64,000 nucleotides of DNA. Source: Cryobacterium sp. Y11 (GTDB taxonomy: Bacteria > Actinomycetota > Actinomycetes > Actinomycetales > Microbacteriaceae). The stretch is from assembly GCF_002929535.1 (NCBI RefSeq), contig NZ_PJJO01000060.1, positions 62,001 through 126,000 of the forward strand. The letters run 5' to 3'. Positions 53,787 through 62,818 of the stretch are shown one piece after another. Each line of letters starts with the position of its first letter. The stretch's first letter is position 1. The translations under genes were made by a program, and so were the position numbers. The notes beneath the pieces are model-generated. The model ran no database searches. It was given only the letters and a program-made list of their open reading frames with translations, and was not told the origin of the DNA.

Positions 53787-54517
53787 CCGAGATTGCTGAA
53801 CGCGTTGCCGTGGTGATCGAAGATGACGTCGATATTGGCGAGGTGATCGAGGCGATCCTGATCGAAGCCGGTTTCGTTGTGAAAATCGCCGACTCCGGTG
53901 CCGCGGGCGTGCAGCTCGTGCGGGAGTTGGATCCGACCCTAACAACCCTCGACGTCAACATGCCCGGCATGGACGGCTTCGAAACCCTCAAACGCATTCG
54001 CCTCCTCAGCGCCCACAGCATCATCATGATCTCCGCACGCTTCGATGAGCTCGACGTCGTGCGGGGTCTAAGCGCCGGAGCCGACGATTTCGTGGCCAAG
54101 CCGTTTCGCACCGGGGAACTGCGCGCCCGCATCGACGCCGTGCTGCGAAGAGCGCCGCGCGCAGCTGACCCCGAGCCTGTGGTGAGCGGATGGCTACAGC
54201 ACGATGGCCTGCGCCTGAATCCTGAGCGGCGCCTCGTGGAGGTGGATCGAGCATCCGTTCTGCTCACTCGCAGTGAATTTAACTTGCTCGCGAGCCTGCT
54301 TCAGCCCGGCAACAGGGTGCACACCAAGGCCGAGCTCGTTCTGGAGTTGCGCGGGGAGAGCTACACCACGAGCGGTCTCGTGATGGATTCCGACCGCCGC
54401 TCCCTCGAGGTGCACGTGGCCAATGTGCGCAAGAAGATCGGGCGCACGAGCGCCGGTGCCGAGCGCATCGAAACCGTGCGCGGCATCGGTTATCGCCTGG
54501 CGGCATCGGACGCGTAG
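53783..54517 (+). CDS. OmpR-family response regulator
   Basis: Response regulator of 244 residues. The receiver has EDDVDIGE, phospho-acceptor Asp57 in TTLDVNMPG, and VAKPF. The winged helix ends VRGIGYRLAA. It is longer than usual between helix 2 and the recognition helix (RGESYTTSGLVMDSDRRSLEVH). It is coupled to the kinase. Target genes are not known. Confidence 0.92.
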   Translation: MTEIAERVAVVIEDDVDIGEVIEAILIEAGFVVKIADSGAAGVQLVRELDPTLTTLDVNMPGMDGFETLKRIRLLSAHSIIMISARFDELDVVRGLSAGADDFVAKPFRTGELRARIDAVLRRAPRAADPEPVVSGWLQHDGLRLNPERRLVEVDRASVLLTRSEFNLLASLLQPGNRVHTKAELVLELRGESYTTSGLVMDSDRRSLEVHVANVRKKIGRTSAGAERIETVRGIGYRLAASDA

Positions 54518-54658
54518 CCCGTTCTCGGCACGCCCTCGCGTTGGTCGATGGCGAGCTCGGCCCGGGGCTCGTTGATCGAGGCGCGAGCTGGAGAGCGATC
54601 GAAATCGTCGTCGGCCCGTCGCGGCACTCGCTGGTGCGGCACAGATCGTCGCCGCGTG

Positions 54659-55003
54659 TCAGCGGGCGGCGTGGCGACCCCGCAACTCGTCGACGAGGAG
54701 CAGGTCGGGGCGCAGGTGCTCGGTTTCGTAGGCGGCGCGGCCCACCAGGTGCGCGGCCATCGGTGCGGTCAGGGCCTGAAAGACCACGATCGCAACGACG
54801 AGCGTGACGGTGCCGACCGAGAGATTGTTGATCGCGACATCCGCTGTCACGGCCATCAGGCCGAAGATTTGCGGCTTGGTCGCCGCGTGTAGTCGCGATA
54901 ACACGTCGGGAAAGCGGATGAGTCCAATTCCGGCGGCGAGGCACATGGCGGCCCCGGCGAGTACCAGTACGGCAGTCAGCACATCGTGCAGCACGCCGCT
55001 CAT
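54659..55003 (-). CDS. mrpG: Mrp Na+/H+ antiporter subunit G
   Basis: Small membrane subunit of the Mrp antiporter, 114 residues, three helices, with GIGLIRFPDVLSRLHAATKPQIFG typical of MrpG/PhaG. Start ATG 55003 overlaps the mrpF stop as ATGA. It is the last gene of the operon and convergent with the response regulator gene. Confidence 0.9.
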   Translation of the reverse strand: MSGVLHDVLTAVLVLAGAAMCLAAGIGLIRFPDVLSRLHAATKPQIFGLMAVTADVAINNLSVGTVTLVVAIVVFQALTAPMAAHLVGRAAYETEHLRPDLLLVDELRGRHAAR

Positions 55004-55269
55004 GCGCTGTCTCGAGCGGGCAGAAATCGGGCGACACTGAGGGAGCCGAGCACCGCGAACAGGGCGAGCACCAGTAGCACCGGCAGCGTATCGGTGTGCC
55101 GGTTCAGGGCCATCTCCGCGCCGAGTGCGCAAATGATGGTCGCCACCAGCACGTCGGAAGCGATGACCCGGTCGAGCACGCTCGGGCCAGCCACGATGCG
55201 ATACACGGCCAGGAGCGCGCCGACCGCAAACATAATCGAGGCCACGACTGCCACAATCTGCAACATCAT
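55000..55269 (-). CDS. mrpF: Mrp Na+/H+ antiporter subunit F
   Basis: MrpF subunit, 89 residues, three helices, with the conserved RIVAGPSVLDRVIASDVL block. Both ends overlap neighbours by four bases. Confidence 0.92.
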   Translation of the reverse strand: MMLQIVAVVASIMFAVGALLAVYRIVAGPSVLDRVIASDVLVATIICALGAEMALNRHTDTLPVLLVLALFAVLGSLSVARFLPARDSA

Positions 55270-55859
55270 GAGGTTCCCTTCCCTTGCGATCGGCGAACGC
55301 GCCGGTTCGCTGGCAATACCTCTCGCATCTGTTCGACGTCTTCGCGCGAGCCGAATCCGCGCACGATGCGCCGCTCGGTGTTCTGCACTTCTCGCCGAAA
55401 GCTCTCGATTTCACCGGCGCTGCGCATGTTGAGTACATGCAAGTACAAAATGGACGATTCCCGGTCGATGTCGACCACGATCGACCCCGGCACAATCGAC
55501 GTGGCCACGGCGGTCCAGGTGAGAATGAGGTCGCTTCGGGTGCGCAATCGAATCTCCAAAATTGCGTTCGACGTCACCAGCCGGGGCTTGACTGCCAGCC
55601 AGGCGACCTCGACCGACGCCCGCACGATGTCCGCGATCAGGCGCACGAGAAACACCACGGTGTGCAGCGGATGCACCCGCCCACTCAGCTGCACCGGCAC
55701 CAGATAAAACACCACGGTCACCACCAAGCCGACGAGAAAACCAACGAGCAGATTCAGCCAGGAAAATTCACCCCAGAGCAGCATCCACAGCACGATCAGG
55801 GCGATCAGCGGCGGAACCTGATTGCCGACGGCTTCGAACCGTTCGCGTCGCGTGGTCAC
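55266..55859 (-). CDS. mrpE: Mrp Na+/H+ antiporter subunit E
   Basis: MrpE subunit of 197 residues. Hydrophobic N-terminus (LIALIVLWMLLWGEFSWLNLLVGFLVG) and the domain with TWTAVATSIVPGSIVVDID and LYLHVLNM. It overlaps mrpF and mrpD by four bases each. The C-terminal 25 residues are basic. Confidence 0.92.
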   Translation of the reverse strand: MTTRRERFEAVGNQVPPLIALIVLWMLLWGEFSWLNLLVGFLVGLVVTVVFYLVPVQLSGRVHPLHTVVFLVRLIADIVRASVEVAWLAVKPRLVTSNAILEIRLRTRSDLILTWTAVATSIVPGSIVVDIDRESSILYLHVLNMRSAGEIESFRREVQNTERRIVRGFGSREDVEQMREVLPANRRVRRSQGKGTS

Positions 55860-57463
55860 TTCGTGCCCCTTTCGAAGTTGGTGCCTACATTGCTATCTTC
55901 GATCGCTCCGGTGCCGTTCGGGAACACGGTGTCAATGTAGGTCGATGGCGAGCTGATGTTGGCAGCGGCGCGGGTGGCCAGGTCGAAGATCGGCCCGGCG
56001 AAAACGCTGAGGCTGACGGTCAGCAGGAGCATGGCGCTGGTCGCGCTAACCATGAGCGGTGAGATCGTCTTCTTCTGCACGAGACCCGCGTCTTCTGGAT
56101 CTTCTGTGAGCGACACCGATATGGACGCGGTGCGGTCGGCCATCTGTTGCTTGGGTCGCCAGAACGCCAGGTTCCACGCCCGGGACAGCGCGTACAGCGT
56201 GAGCAGCGACGTGAGTGCACCGACCCCGATCAGCACGTAGCTGATCGGGTCGCCGACGATCGTGCCGGCCTGAAACAGCGCGATCTTGCCCAGGAACCCG
56301 GAGAATGGCGGGATTCCACCGAGATTGAGCGCGCCGAGAAAGAACAAAATAGCTACGAACGGCGACGACTTGAGCAGCCCGCCGAGGCGCGACAGCGAGG
56401 TGGTGCCGCCGACCCGGTCGATCAGTCCAGCGGTCAGAAACAGGGTCGTTTGCACGGTGATGTGATGCACGACGTAGAAGATGGTCGCGGCGATGGCGAG
56501 CGGGGTTCCGATCGCAATACCGAACAGCATGTAGCCGATGTGACTGACCAGGGTAAACGAGAGCAGACGTTTGATATCGGCCTGGGCGAGAGAACCCAAA
56601 ATACCCGCGAGCATGGTCAGCGCTGCGACGATCATGAGCGGCATCGAGAACTGATTGTCGGGAAAGAACAGGGTCTGGGTGCGCAGGATCGCGTACACGC
56701 CGACCTTGGTGAGCAACCCGGCGAACACAGCCGTGACCGGCGCTGGCGCCGTCGGGTAGGAGTCCGGTAGCCAGAACGACATCGGAAAGACGGCGGCCTT
56801 CACCCCGAAGGCGATCAGCAGCAACAGACCGAGAATCAGCTGAATATCGGCGGGGAGGTCGGGCATCCGTTCGGCGATGAGGGCGAGGGTGACCGTGCCG
56901 GTGGCGCCGTAGATCAGGGCGATCGCGCACAGGAACAGCAGCGATGAGACGAGGCTGACGACGATGTAGGTGATACCCACCCGAATACGCGCGCCGGTGC
57001 CGCCGAGGGTCAAGAGCACATAGCTGGCCGAGAGCAGCATCTCGAATCCGACGTACATCGAGAACAGGTCACCGGCGACAAAGGCGTTGAACACTCCGGC
57101 CGCCAGCACGAGATAGGTTGGGTGAAAAATCGATACCGGTGTTTCGGTGTGACCGTCAACGATGCCCTGACCGACCGCGAACAGCAGCACCCCGAGCAGC
57201 ATCAGTGCCGAGATGAGCAGCATGATCGCCGAGAGCCGGTCGACGACGAGCACAATGCCCCACGGAGCCTCCCAGCCGCCGACCTGCACCACGGCCGGGC
57301 CGAATCGGTCGACCTGCATGAGCAACACGGCGCTCATCACGGCCGCTGCGGCGAGGCTCAGCACGCTGACCAGCATCTGCAGGCTGCGGCGCCTGCCGAG
57401 AATCAGGGCGACCGCGGCACCGAGCAGCGGCAGGCAGACGATGAGGGGAACGAGGGCGGTCAT
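55856..57463 (-). CDS. mrpD: Mrp Na+/H+ antiporter subunit D
   Basis: Proton-pumping-like subunit of 535 residues with about 14 helices, homologous to complex I antiporter-like subunits. The conserved Lys/Glu region includes SMYVGFEMLLSASYVLLTLGG and IKRLLSFTLVSHIGYMLFGI. MrpD with MrpA forms the ion channels of the complex. Confidence 0.93.
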   Translation of the reverse strand: MTALVPLIVCLPLLGAAVALILGRRRSLQMLVSVLSLAAAAVMSAVLLMQVDRFGPAVVQVGGWEAPWGIVLVVDRLSAIMLLISALMLLGVLLFAVGQGIVDGHTETPVSIFHPTYLVLAAGVFNAFVAGDLFSMYVGFEMLLSASYVLLTLGGTGARIRVGITYIVVSLVSSLLFLCAIALIYGATGTVTLALIAERMPDLPADIQLILGLLLLIAFGVKAAVFPMSFWLPDSYPTAPAPVTAVFAGLLTKVGVYAILRTQTLFFPDNQFSMPLMIVAALTMLAGILGSLAQADIKRLLSFTLVSHIGYMLFGIAIGTPLAIAATIFYVVHHITVQTTLFLTAGLIDRVGGTTSLSRLGGLLKSSPFVAILFFLGALNLGGIPPFSGFLGKIALFQAGTIVGDPISYVLIGVGALTSLLTLYALSRAWNLAFWRPKQQMADRTASISVSLTEDPEDAGLVQKKTISPLMVSATSAMLLLTVSLSVFAGPIFDLATRAAANISSPSTYIDTVFPNGTGAIEDSNVGTNFERGTK

Positions 57464-58002
57464 CGCGCACCACCCTCTTCGTGAGCGGATGCGTCGGCAC
57501 GGCCGACGGCATCAGTTGCCCGTGCAGGTTTAACCGCGCGAGAATATGTGTCTTCATCGCTCGTTGCCCCGTCACCGCGCTCGAACTCGTCGAGGGACTC
57601 GGCAATCGCGTCGTCATCGTCGGACGAAGAACGGAAGGTGGCGTCATTGACACTCTCGGTGCTGTGCTCATCGGTAACGGTGTCGCCCTCGTCGCCGAGC
57701 TGGGCGAGCCACCAGGAGCGGTAGATCAGCGCGAGCAGCAGTGCCGTGATACCGAAGTTGATCACGATGGCCGTGAGCATGAGCACCTGTGGCATCGGAT
57801 CAACCATGTCGTCAGCGCTCGTGCCGGTCACTATTGGTGAGCTGCCGGGGCGGCCGCTCATGATGAAGATGAGCAGGTTGGTGGCGTTGCCGACCAGCAG
57901 AAAGCCGATCAGTACCCGCGTGAGGCTGCGTTCGAGCATCACATAGACGCCGGCCGCGTACATGACGGCCATCACGATGACGAGGGTGAGGGAGGCGCTC
58001 AT
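57460..58002 (-). CDS. mrpC: Mrp Na+/H+ antiporter subunit C with acidic C-terminal extension
   Basis: MrpC (NuoK-like) of 180 residues. The first 110 hold three helices (LVIVMAVMYAAGVYVML, VLIGFLLVGNATNLLIFI, LMLTAIVINFGITALLLAL). The remaining 65-70 residues form an acidic and Ser-rich tail (SSSDDDDAIAESLDEFE) not present in typical 110-120-residue MrpC proteins. The tail would be cytoplasmic; its role is unknown. Confidence 0.92.
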   Translation of the reverse strand: MSASLTLVIVMAVMYAAGVYVMLERSLTRVLIGFLLVGNATNLLIFIMSGRPGSSPIVTGTSADDMVDPMPQVLMLTAIVINFGITALLLALIYRSWWLAQLGDEGDTVTDEHSTESVNDATFRSSSDDDDAIAESLDEFERGDGATSDEDTYSRAVKPARATDAVGRADASAHEEGGAR

Positions 58003-60932
58003 CGGGTGACTTCCTCGGTGTTTGCCGGGGGTGCCGTGTTGGTCGTGGACGCGGCGACTTCACTCTGTCGGTCGATTTCATTGCCAAGGCCGCGCAAAAT
58101 GTCGTGGGTGAGGCCGATGACAACGAGATACACCCCGATGTCGAAGATGGTCGAGGTGCCAAACGACAGATCGCCAAGCACGGGCACGGTCGCCGTAAAG
58201 TAGGCCGATTCGAGCGGAATGCCATCGAAGAACAGCGAGACGACAGCCATGCCAACGGCCAGAATGACCCCGAGGCCGAGGATCTTGCCGGGGTCGATCG
58301 GGGCTGCTTCGCTGAGCTCATAGCGCCCCCCCGCGAGATAGCGGGACACGAGGGCGAGGCCAGCCAGCAACCCGCCGGCGAACCCACCGCCGGGCAAGTT
58401 ATGGCCGGCAAAGAGCAGGTAGATCGAGACGATCATCGCCGGGTGAAAGAGCAACCGCACGAGCACTTCGATCAGGATCGACCGGTTGCGCGGGTCGTTC
58501 TTGCGCCCCGCGAGCAAAAAAACCTGTCGGGTGACGGCGTGGCCCTCGCTCGAGAGCTCGGGCTCGGCGACGATACGGCGTCGGTTTGCGCCCGAGCGCA
58601 GGCTGCGCGATTCTTTCAGGCGCGGCACAACCGCATCACGGCCAGACACGAACAGCAGGCTCGCGACGCCGGTCGCGACGACGATGAGCACCGATATCTC
58701 GCCCATGGTGTCCCAGGCGCGAATGTCCACGAGCATCACGTTGACAATGTTGTCGCCGTGCCCGCCGTCGACCGACAGGCGCGGCAGAGCGCCGGCGATG
58801 CTCGCAAAGTCTCGGGCGCCGAGCGCGATGAAGCCGATCGTGCCCATGACCAGGCCGACCAGGCTGCCGATCAGCAGGCGCCGCTTGCGGCGCACCGGCT
58901 TGTTGTGCTGGGCGATATTCGCGGGCAGGCGGCGCAGTACGAGCACGAAGATGACGAGGGTGATTGATTCAACCAAGGCCTGGGTGAGGGCGAGGTCGGG
59001 CGCGCCGTGAAAGGCGAACAGGGTAACCAGGCCGTAGCCGGTAACGCCGGCCAGAATGACCGCGGTCATCCGCTGCCCGACGCGGGCCGCCATCACCGCG
59101 CAGATTCCCATGATCAGCGCAATGAGCACCTGGCCCGGGTAGTCCCAAAGCACGATCGCGTCGGGCCAGGTACGGTTGACGAACGCCGCGAAGCCGAGGG
59201 CGACCACGAACACGCTGAGAATCGTGCCGAGATACTGCGGCAGCCCGCCCTGTTGGGCGAAGTGGGTGACCCGGGCGGCGACGCGGTCGACGGAGCGAAT
59301 GGCCTTGCCATAGCCGCGGCCAGCATCGATGTAGTCGGGAACCTTCGCTTGCAACTTCGATACTGTGCGGCGCGCGCGAAACAGCAGCGCGCCCAGCACC
59401 AGCACGATCGCGCTCAAGTAGAGGGCCGGCTCGAGCCCGTGCCAGAGCGCGAGGTGGTACGGCGGTTCGGTGAGGCTGCCGGCGCCCGGCACGGTATCGG
59501 CGTACGGCGCGAGCAGCGCATCGAGCGTGGCGGCAAACAGGCCGAGGCCGATCGTCGCCACGGTGAGCACGCCCGGGGCGAGCAGAGTGTCCCACGGGCT
59601 CGCGTGCAGCACGGTGTCTGATCGTTCCTTGCGCGTTCCAAACGCGCCCCAGAAGAAGCGGATGCTGTACGCCACGGTCAGCACGGATCCAACGGCCGTG
59701 CCGATCAGCGCCGCATAACCCCAACCGGAGCCGCCGACGCCGGCGTCGAGCAACGAGGTGAACACGGCTTCCTTGGCGACGAAACCAAACAGTGGCGGCA
59801 GACCGGCCATCGACGCAACGGCCACGAACGCGATTGCCGCGAGCACCGGGGCGCTGCGTCCGACGCCGCTGAGCTTCCGCCAGTCCCGGGTACCGGCTCG
59901 ATGGTCGATCACTCCGACGACGAGAAACAGCGTGGCCTTATAGAGTGCGTGCGCGAGCAACAGAGCTGCTCCGGCGAGCGCGGTGTCGCGGGTGTTGAAC
60001 CCAATGGCGATCATCAGAAAGCCGAGTTGGCTGACCGTGCCGTAGGCGAGCAGCAGTTTGAGGTCGTATTGGCGCAGAGCCCGCCATGCCCCGACCACCA
60101 TGGTCCAAACGCCGAGGGTGACGAGCACGGGCAGCCAGCCATCGCTGTCGGCGTATCCGGGAGCGAGCCGGGCGACGATGTAGATGCCGGCTTTGACCAT
60201 GGCGGCGGCGTGCAGGTAGGCGCTGACCGGGGTCGGCGCGGCCATCGCTGCCGGCAGCCAGAAGTGGAACGGTACCAGCGCACTCTTGGAGAGCGCCCCG
60301 ACCAGAATGAGCAGAACCGCCCAGTTACCCATCGTGCTGGTTACCGGGTTAGCCACAATGTAGGCGAGGCTCGTTGTGCCGGAGGCGACCGAGATCATCA
60401 CGACACCCACCAACATCACCAGACCGCCGAATGTCGTCACGATCAGGGCTTGCAGGGCGGCGCCGCGGCTCTCGCGTTTATGCGTGTAATGCCCGATCAA
60501 GAGGTAGGAGAGCACACTGGTGATCTCCCAGAACATGAACATGATCACCAGGTCGTCCGCGGTGACCAGGCCGTACATGGTGCCGGCGAAGGCGAGCATC
60601 AGCGCGGCGAAACGGCCGAGGCTGGGTTCGTCGTCGGTGAAGTAGCGGGCGCAGTAGACCAGGACGAGGGCGCCAACGCCCGTGACGACGAGGGCGAGCA
60701 GCCAGGCCAGGGTGTCGACCCGGAAGGACAGGCTGATGCCCAGCTGCGGAATCCACGGGATCGACTGGGTTACGGCGCCGTCAGCTGTAACCGTTGCAGT
60801 CTGGGTGAGCGTGTACGCGAACGCACCGGCCGGCAGCAGCGCGATCAGGTAGAAGACGCGAGTTCCGAGGCGCCGGGTCAGCCACGGCGTGAACACCGAG
60901 AGAGCGACAAACGCGAGGAGGAACAAAACCAT
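57999..60932 (-). CDS. mrpA: Mrp Na+/H+ antiporter subunit A fused to subunit B
   Basis: A 977-residue protein. The N-terminal 780 residues are MrpA (NuoL-like, about 20 helices, with FMFWEITSVLSYLLIGHY and YLHAAAMVKAGIYIVARLAPG). The C-terminal part (about 815-960) is MrpB, with GGGFAGGLLAGLALVSRYLAGG and IFDIGVYLVVIGLTHDILRGLG. The fusion means the six genes encode all seven Mrp subunits (A-B, C, D, E, F, G). It is the operon's first gene and overlaps mrpC by four bases. The complex exchanges Na+ for H+ in alkaline or salty conditions. Confidence 0.93.
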   Translation of the reverse strand: MVLFLLAFVALSVFTPWLTRRLGTRVFYLIALLPAGAFAYTLTQTATVTADGAVTQSIPWIPQLGISLSFRVDTLAWLLALVVTGVGALVLVYCARYFTDDEPSLGRFAALMLAFAGTMYGLVTADDLVIMFMFWEITSVLSYLLIGHYTHKRESRGAALQALIVTTFGGLVMLVGVVMISVASGTTSLAYIVANPVTSTMGNWAVLLILVGALSKSALVPFHFWLPAAMAAPTPVSAYLHAAAMVKAGIYIVARLAPGYADSDGWLPVLVTLGVWTMVVGAWRALRQYDLKLLLAYGTVSQLGFLMIAIGFNTRDTALAGAALLLAHALYKATLFLVVGVIDHRAGTRDWRKLSGVGRSAPVLAAIAFVAVASMAGLPPLFGFVAKEAVFTSLLDAGVGGSGWGYAALIGTAVGSVLTVAYSIRFFWGAFGTRKERSDTVLHASPWDTLLAPGVLTVATIGLGLFAATLDALLAPYADTVPGAGSLTEPPYHLALWHGLEPALYLSAIVLVLGALLFRARRTVSKLQAKVPDYIDAGRGYGKAIRSVDRVAARVTHFAQQGGLPQYLGTILSVFVVALGFAAFVNRTWPDAIVLWDYPGQVLIALIMGICAVMAARVGQRMTAVILAGVTGYGLVTLFAFHGAPDLALTQALVESITLVIFVLVLRRLPANIAQHNKPVRRKRRLLIGSLVGLVMGTIGFIALGARDFASIAGALPRLSVDGGHGDNIVNVMLVDIRAWDTMGEISVLIVVATGVASLLFVSGRDAVVPRLKESRSLRSGANRRRIVAEPELSSEGHAVTRQVFLLAGRKNDPRNRSILIEVLVRLLFHPAMIVSIYLLFAGHNLPGGGFAGGLLAGLALVSRYLAGGRYELSEAAPIDPGKILGLGVILAVGMAVVSLFFDGIPLESAYFTATVPVLGDLSFGTSTIFDIGVYLVVIGLTHDILRGLGNEIDRQSEVAASTTNTAPPANTEEVTR

Positions 60933-61206
60933 GCGGCCTCCAGGCTTGTCAGGTCGGGGTGTGCAGGTCTAGTCTACCCGCCGACGGGTGCCTCCCGAGG
61001 GGTGCCCCCGCCGGGGATGAGGCAATCAGCAGACCGCACCGGAGGCGATGCGGGCGCGCGGAGTAGGGTTACTCTATTCCCCGGCCGACGCCGCATGCCG
61101 CGAAAAGCGAGCGTTGCGTGCAGTTTCCGGCCACTTCCCGTGCCACTCGAACCGTTTTCCTGAGAAACTGTTCGCCAGTGGCCGGCCAGCGAAATAGAGA
61201 ACCGTT

Positions 61207-62796
61207 TTGAGCCCCATCCGCGGCCAGCAGCCCTCCTCCACGCCCGCACTGAGCACCCCTTCGTCGGAACCGCACGGTCATCACGACCACGCGAACCCGC
61301 CTGAGGAAACCCCGTTCGAGCACATCGAAGACGCCCTGAGCGTGCACGAGGATGACGCCCTGCACAAGGGGCTCAAGTCCCGCCACGTGCAGATGATCGC
61401 CATCGGCGGCGCGATCGGCACCGGCCTGTTCCTCGGTGCAGGCGGGCGCCTCGCCAGCGCCGGTCCAGCCCTGGTGTTTGTGTATGCGATCTGCGGTTTC
61501 TTTGCCTTTCTCATTCTGCGGGCGCTCGGCGAATTGGTGCTGCACCGCCCGAGCTCGGGCTCTTTCGTGTCCTACGCGCGCGAATTCTTCGGCGAGAAGA
61601 CCGCGTTCGTGACCGGCTGGCTGTACTGGCTGAACTGGGCTATGACGGCCATCGTCGACGTGACAGCCGTCGCCCTGTACATGAACTTCTTTGCGACCTA
61701 TTGGGCGCCCTTTGGCTCAGTTCCGCAGTGGCTGTATGCCCTGGCCGCGCTCGCCCTCGTGCTATCGCTCAACCTGCTCTCGGTGAAGGTGTTCGGCGAG
61801 CTGGAATTTTGGTTCGCGCTCATTAAGGTGCTCGCGATCGTGGCGTTCCTGCTCGTCGGAACCTGGATGGTGATCTTCGGCACGCCGCTTGACGGTGCCA
61901 CGGTCGGGTTTGCGCTGATCGGTGAAAACGGAGGCTGGCTGCCCAACGGGCTGATCGCATCCGTTTTGGTGGTGCAGGGCGTCGTGTTCGCGTACGCCTC
62001 GATCGAGCTGGTCGGCACGACGGCCGGCGAGACGAAGAATCCCGAGAAGGTCATGCCGAAGGCGATCAACACGGTCATCATCCGCATCGCGGTGTTCTAT
62101 GTCGGATCGATTCTGCTGCTTTCATTGTTATTGCCGTACACGGCATACAAGGCCGGTGAGAGCCCGTTCGTCACCTTTTTTGGCACGATCGGGGTCGACG
62201 GTGTCGACGTCATCATGAACCTGGTTGTACTCACCGCGGCATTGTCCTCGCTCAATGCCGGCTTATATTCCACTGGACGCATACTTCGGTCGATGTCGAT
62301 CGCCGGCTCGGCACCGCGCTTCGCGGGCAAGATCAGCCGCAACGGTGTTCCGTTCGGTGGCATTTTGCTGACCGGGGCGGTGACGCTGCTCGGTGTGGGG
62401 CTCAACGCCATCGTGCCTAATGAGGCATTCGAAATCGTGCTCAACATGGCCGCGATCGGCATCGTGAGCGCGTGGGGAATGATCGTGCTGTGTCAGCTGC
62501 GGCTGCAGTCCTGGGCGAAGCGCGGCATTGTGGTACGCCCGGTGTTTCGCATGCCGTGGGCGCCATACTCCGGGTACGTGACGCTCATTTTTCTCGTCGG
62601 CGTGCTCGTGCTGATGGCGTTTGATTGGCCTGTCGGCACGCTCACGATCAGTTCCCTGGTACTCATTATTCCGGGACTGATGATCGGCTGGTATGCCTGC
62701 CGCGGTCGAATTCTCGAAATCGCGGCCGCCCGTGACGGCTTCACCGGCCATCTACCGGTCGTCGCCAACCGTCCGCTCTCCGATCGCAGCCGGTAG
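61207..62796 (+). CDS. Amino-acid permease of the AAT family, AnsP-like
   Basis: APC-superfamily permease of 529 residues with 12 helices after a hydrophilic, His-rich N-terminal tail. The AAT signature [20 protein letters not shown] is followed by [16 protein letters not shown] and [19 protein letters not shown]. It is closest in appearance to asparagine or related permeases. The TTG at 61207 is the only start that leaves a full N-terminal helix with an acceptable length; no good ribosome-binding site is seen. It is divergent from the Mrp operon, with 274 bp between them. Confidence 0.85.
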   Translation: MSPIRGQQPSSTPALSTPSSEPHGHHDHANPPEETPFEHIEDALSVHEDDALHKGLKSRHVQMIAIGGAIGTGLFLGAGGRLASAGPALVFVYAICGFFAFLILRALGELVLHRPSSGSFVSYAREFFGEKTAFVTGWLYWLNWAMTAIVDVTAVALYMNFFATYWAPFGSVPQWLYALAALALVLSLNLLSVKVFGELEFWFALIKVLAIVAFLLVGTWMVIFGTPLDGATVGFALIGENGGWLPNGLIASVLVVQGVVFAYASIELVGTTAGETKNPEKVMPKAINTVIIRIAVFYVGSILLLSLLLPYTAYKAGESPFVTFFGTIGVDGVDVIMNLVVLTAALSSLNAGLYSTGRILRSMSIAGSAPRFAGKISRNGVPFGGILLTGAVTLLGVGLNAIVPNEAFEIVLNMAAIGIVSAWGMIVLCQLRLQSWAKRGIVVRPVFRMPWAPYSGYVTLIFLVGVLVLMAFDWPVGTLTISSLVLIIPGLMIGWYACRGRILEIAAARDGFTGHLPVVANRPLSDRSR

Positions 62797-62818
62797 CTCG
62801 CCGCGGTCACGCGAACGT

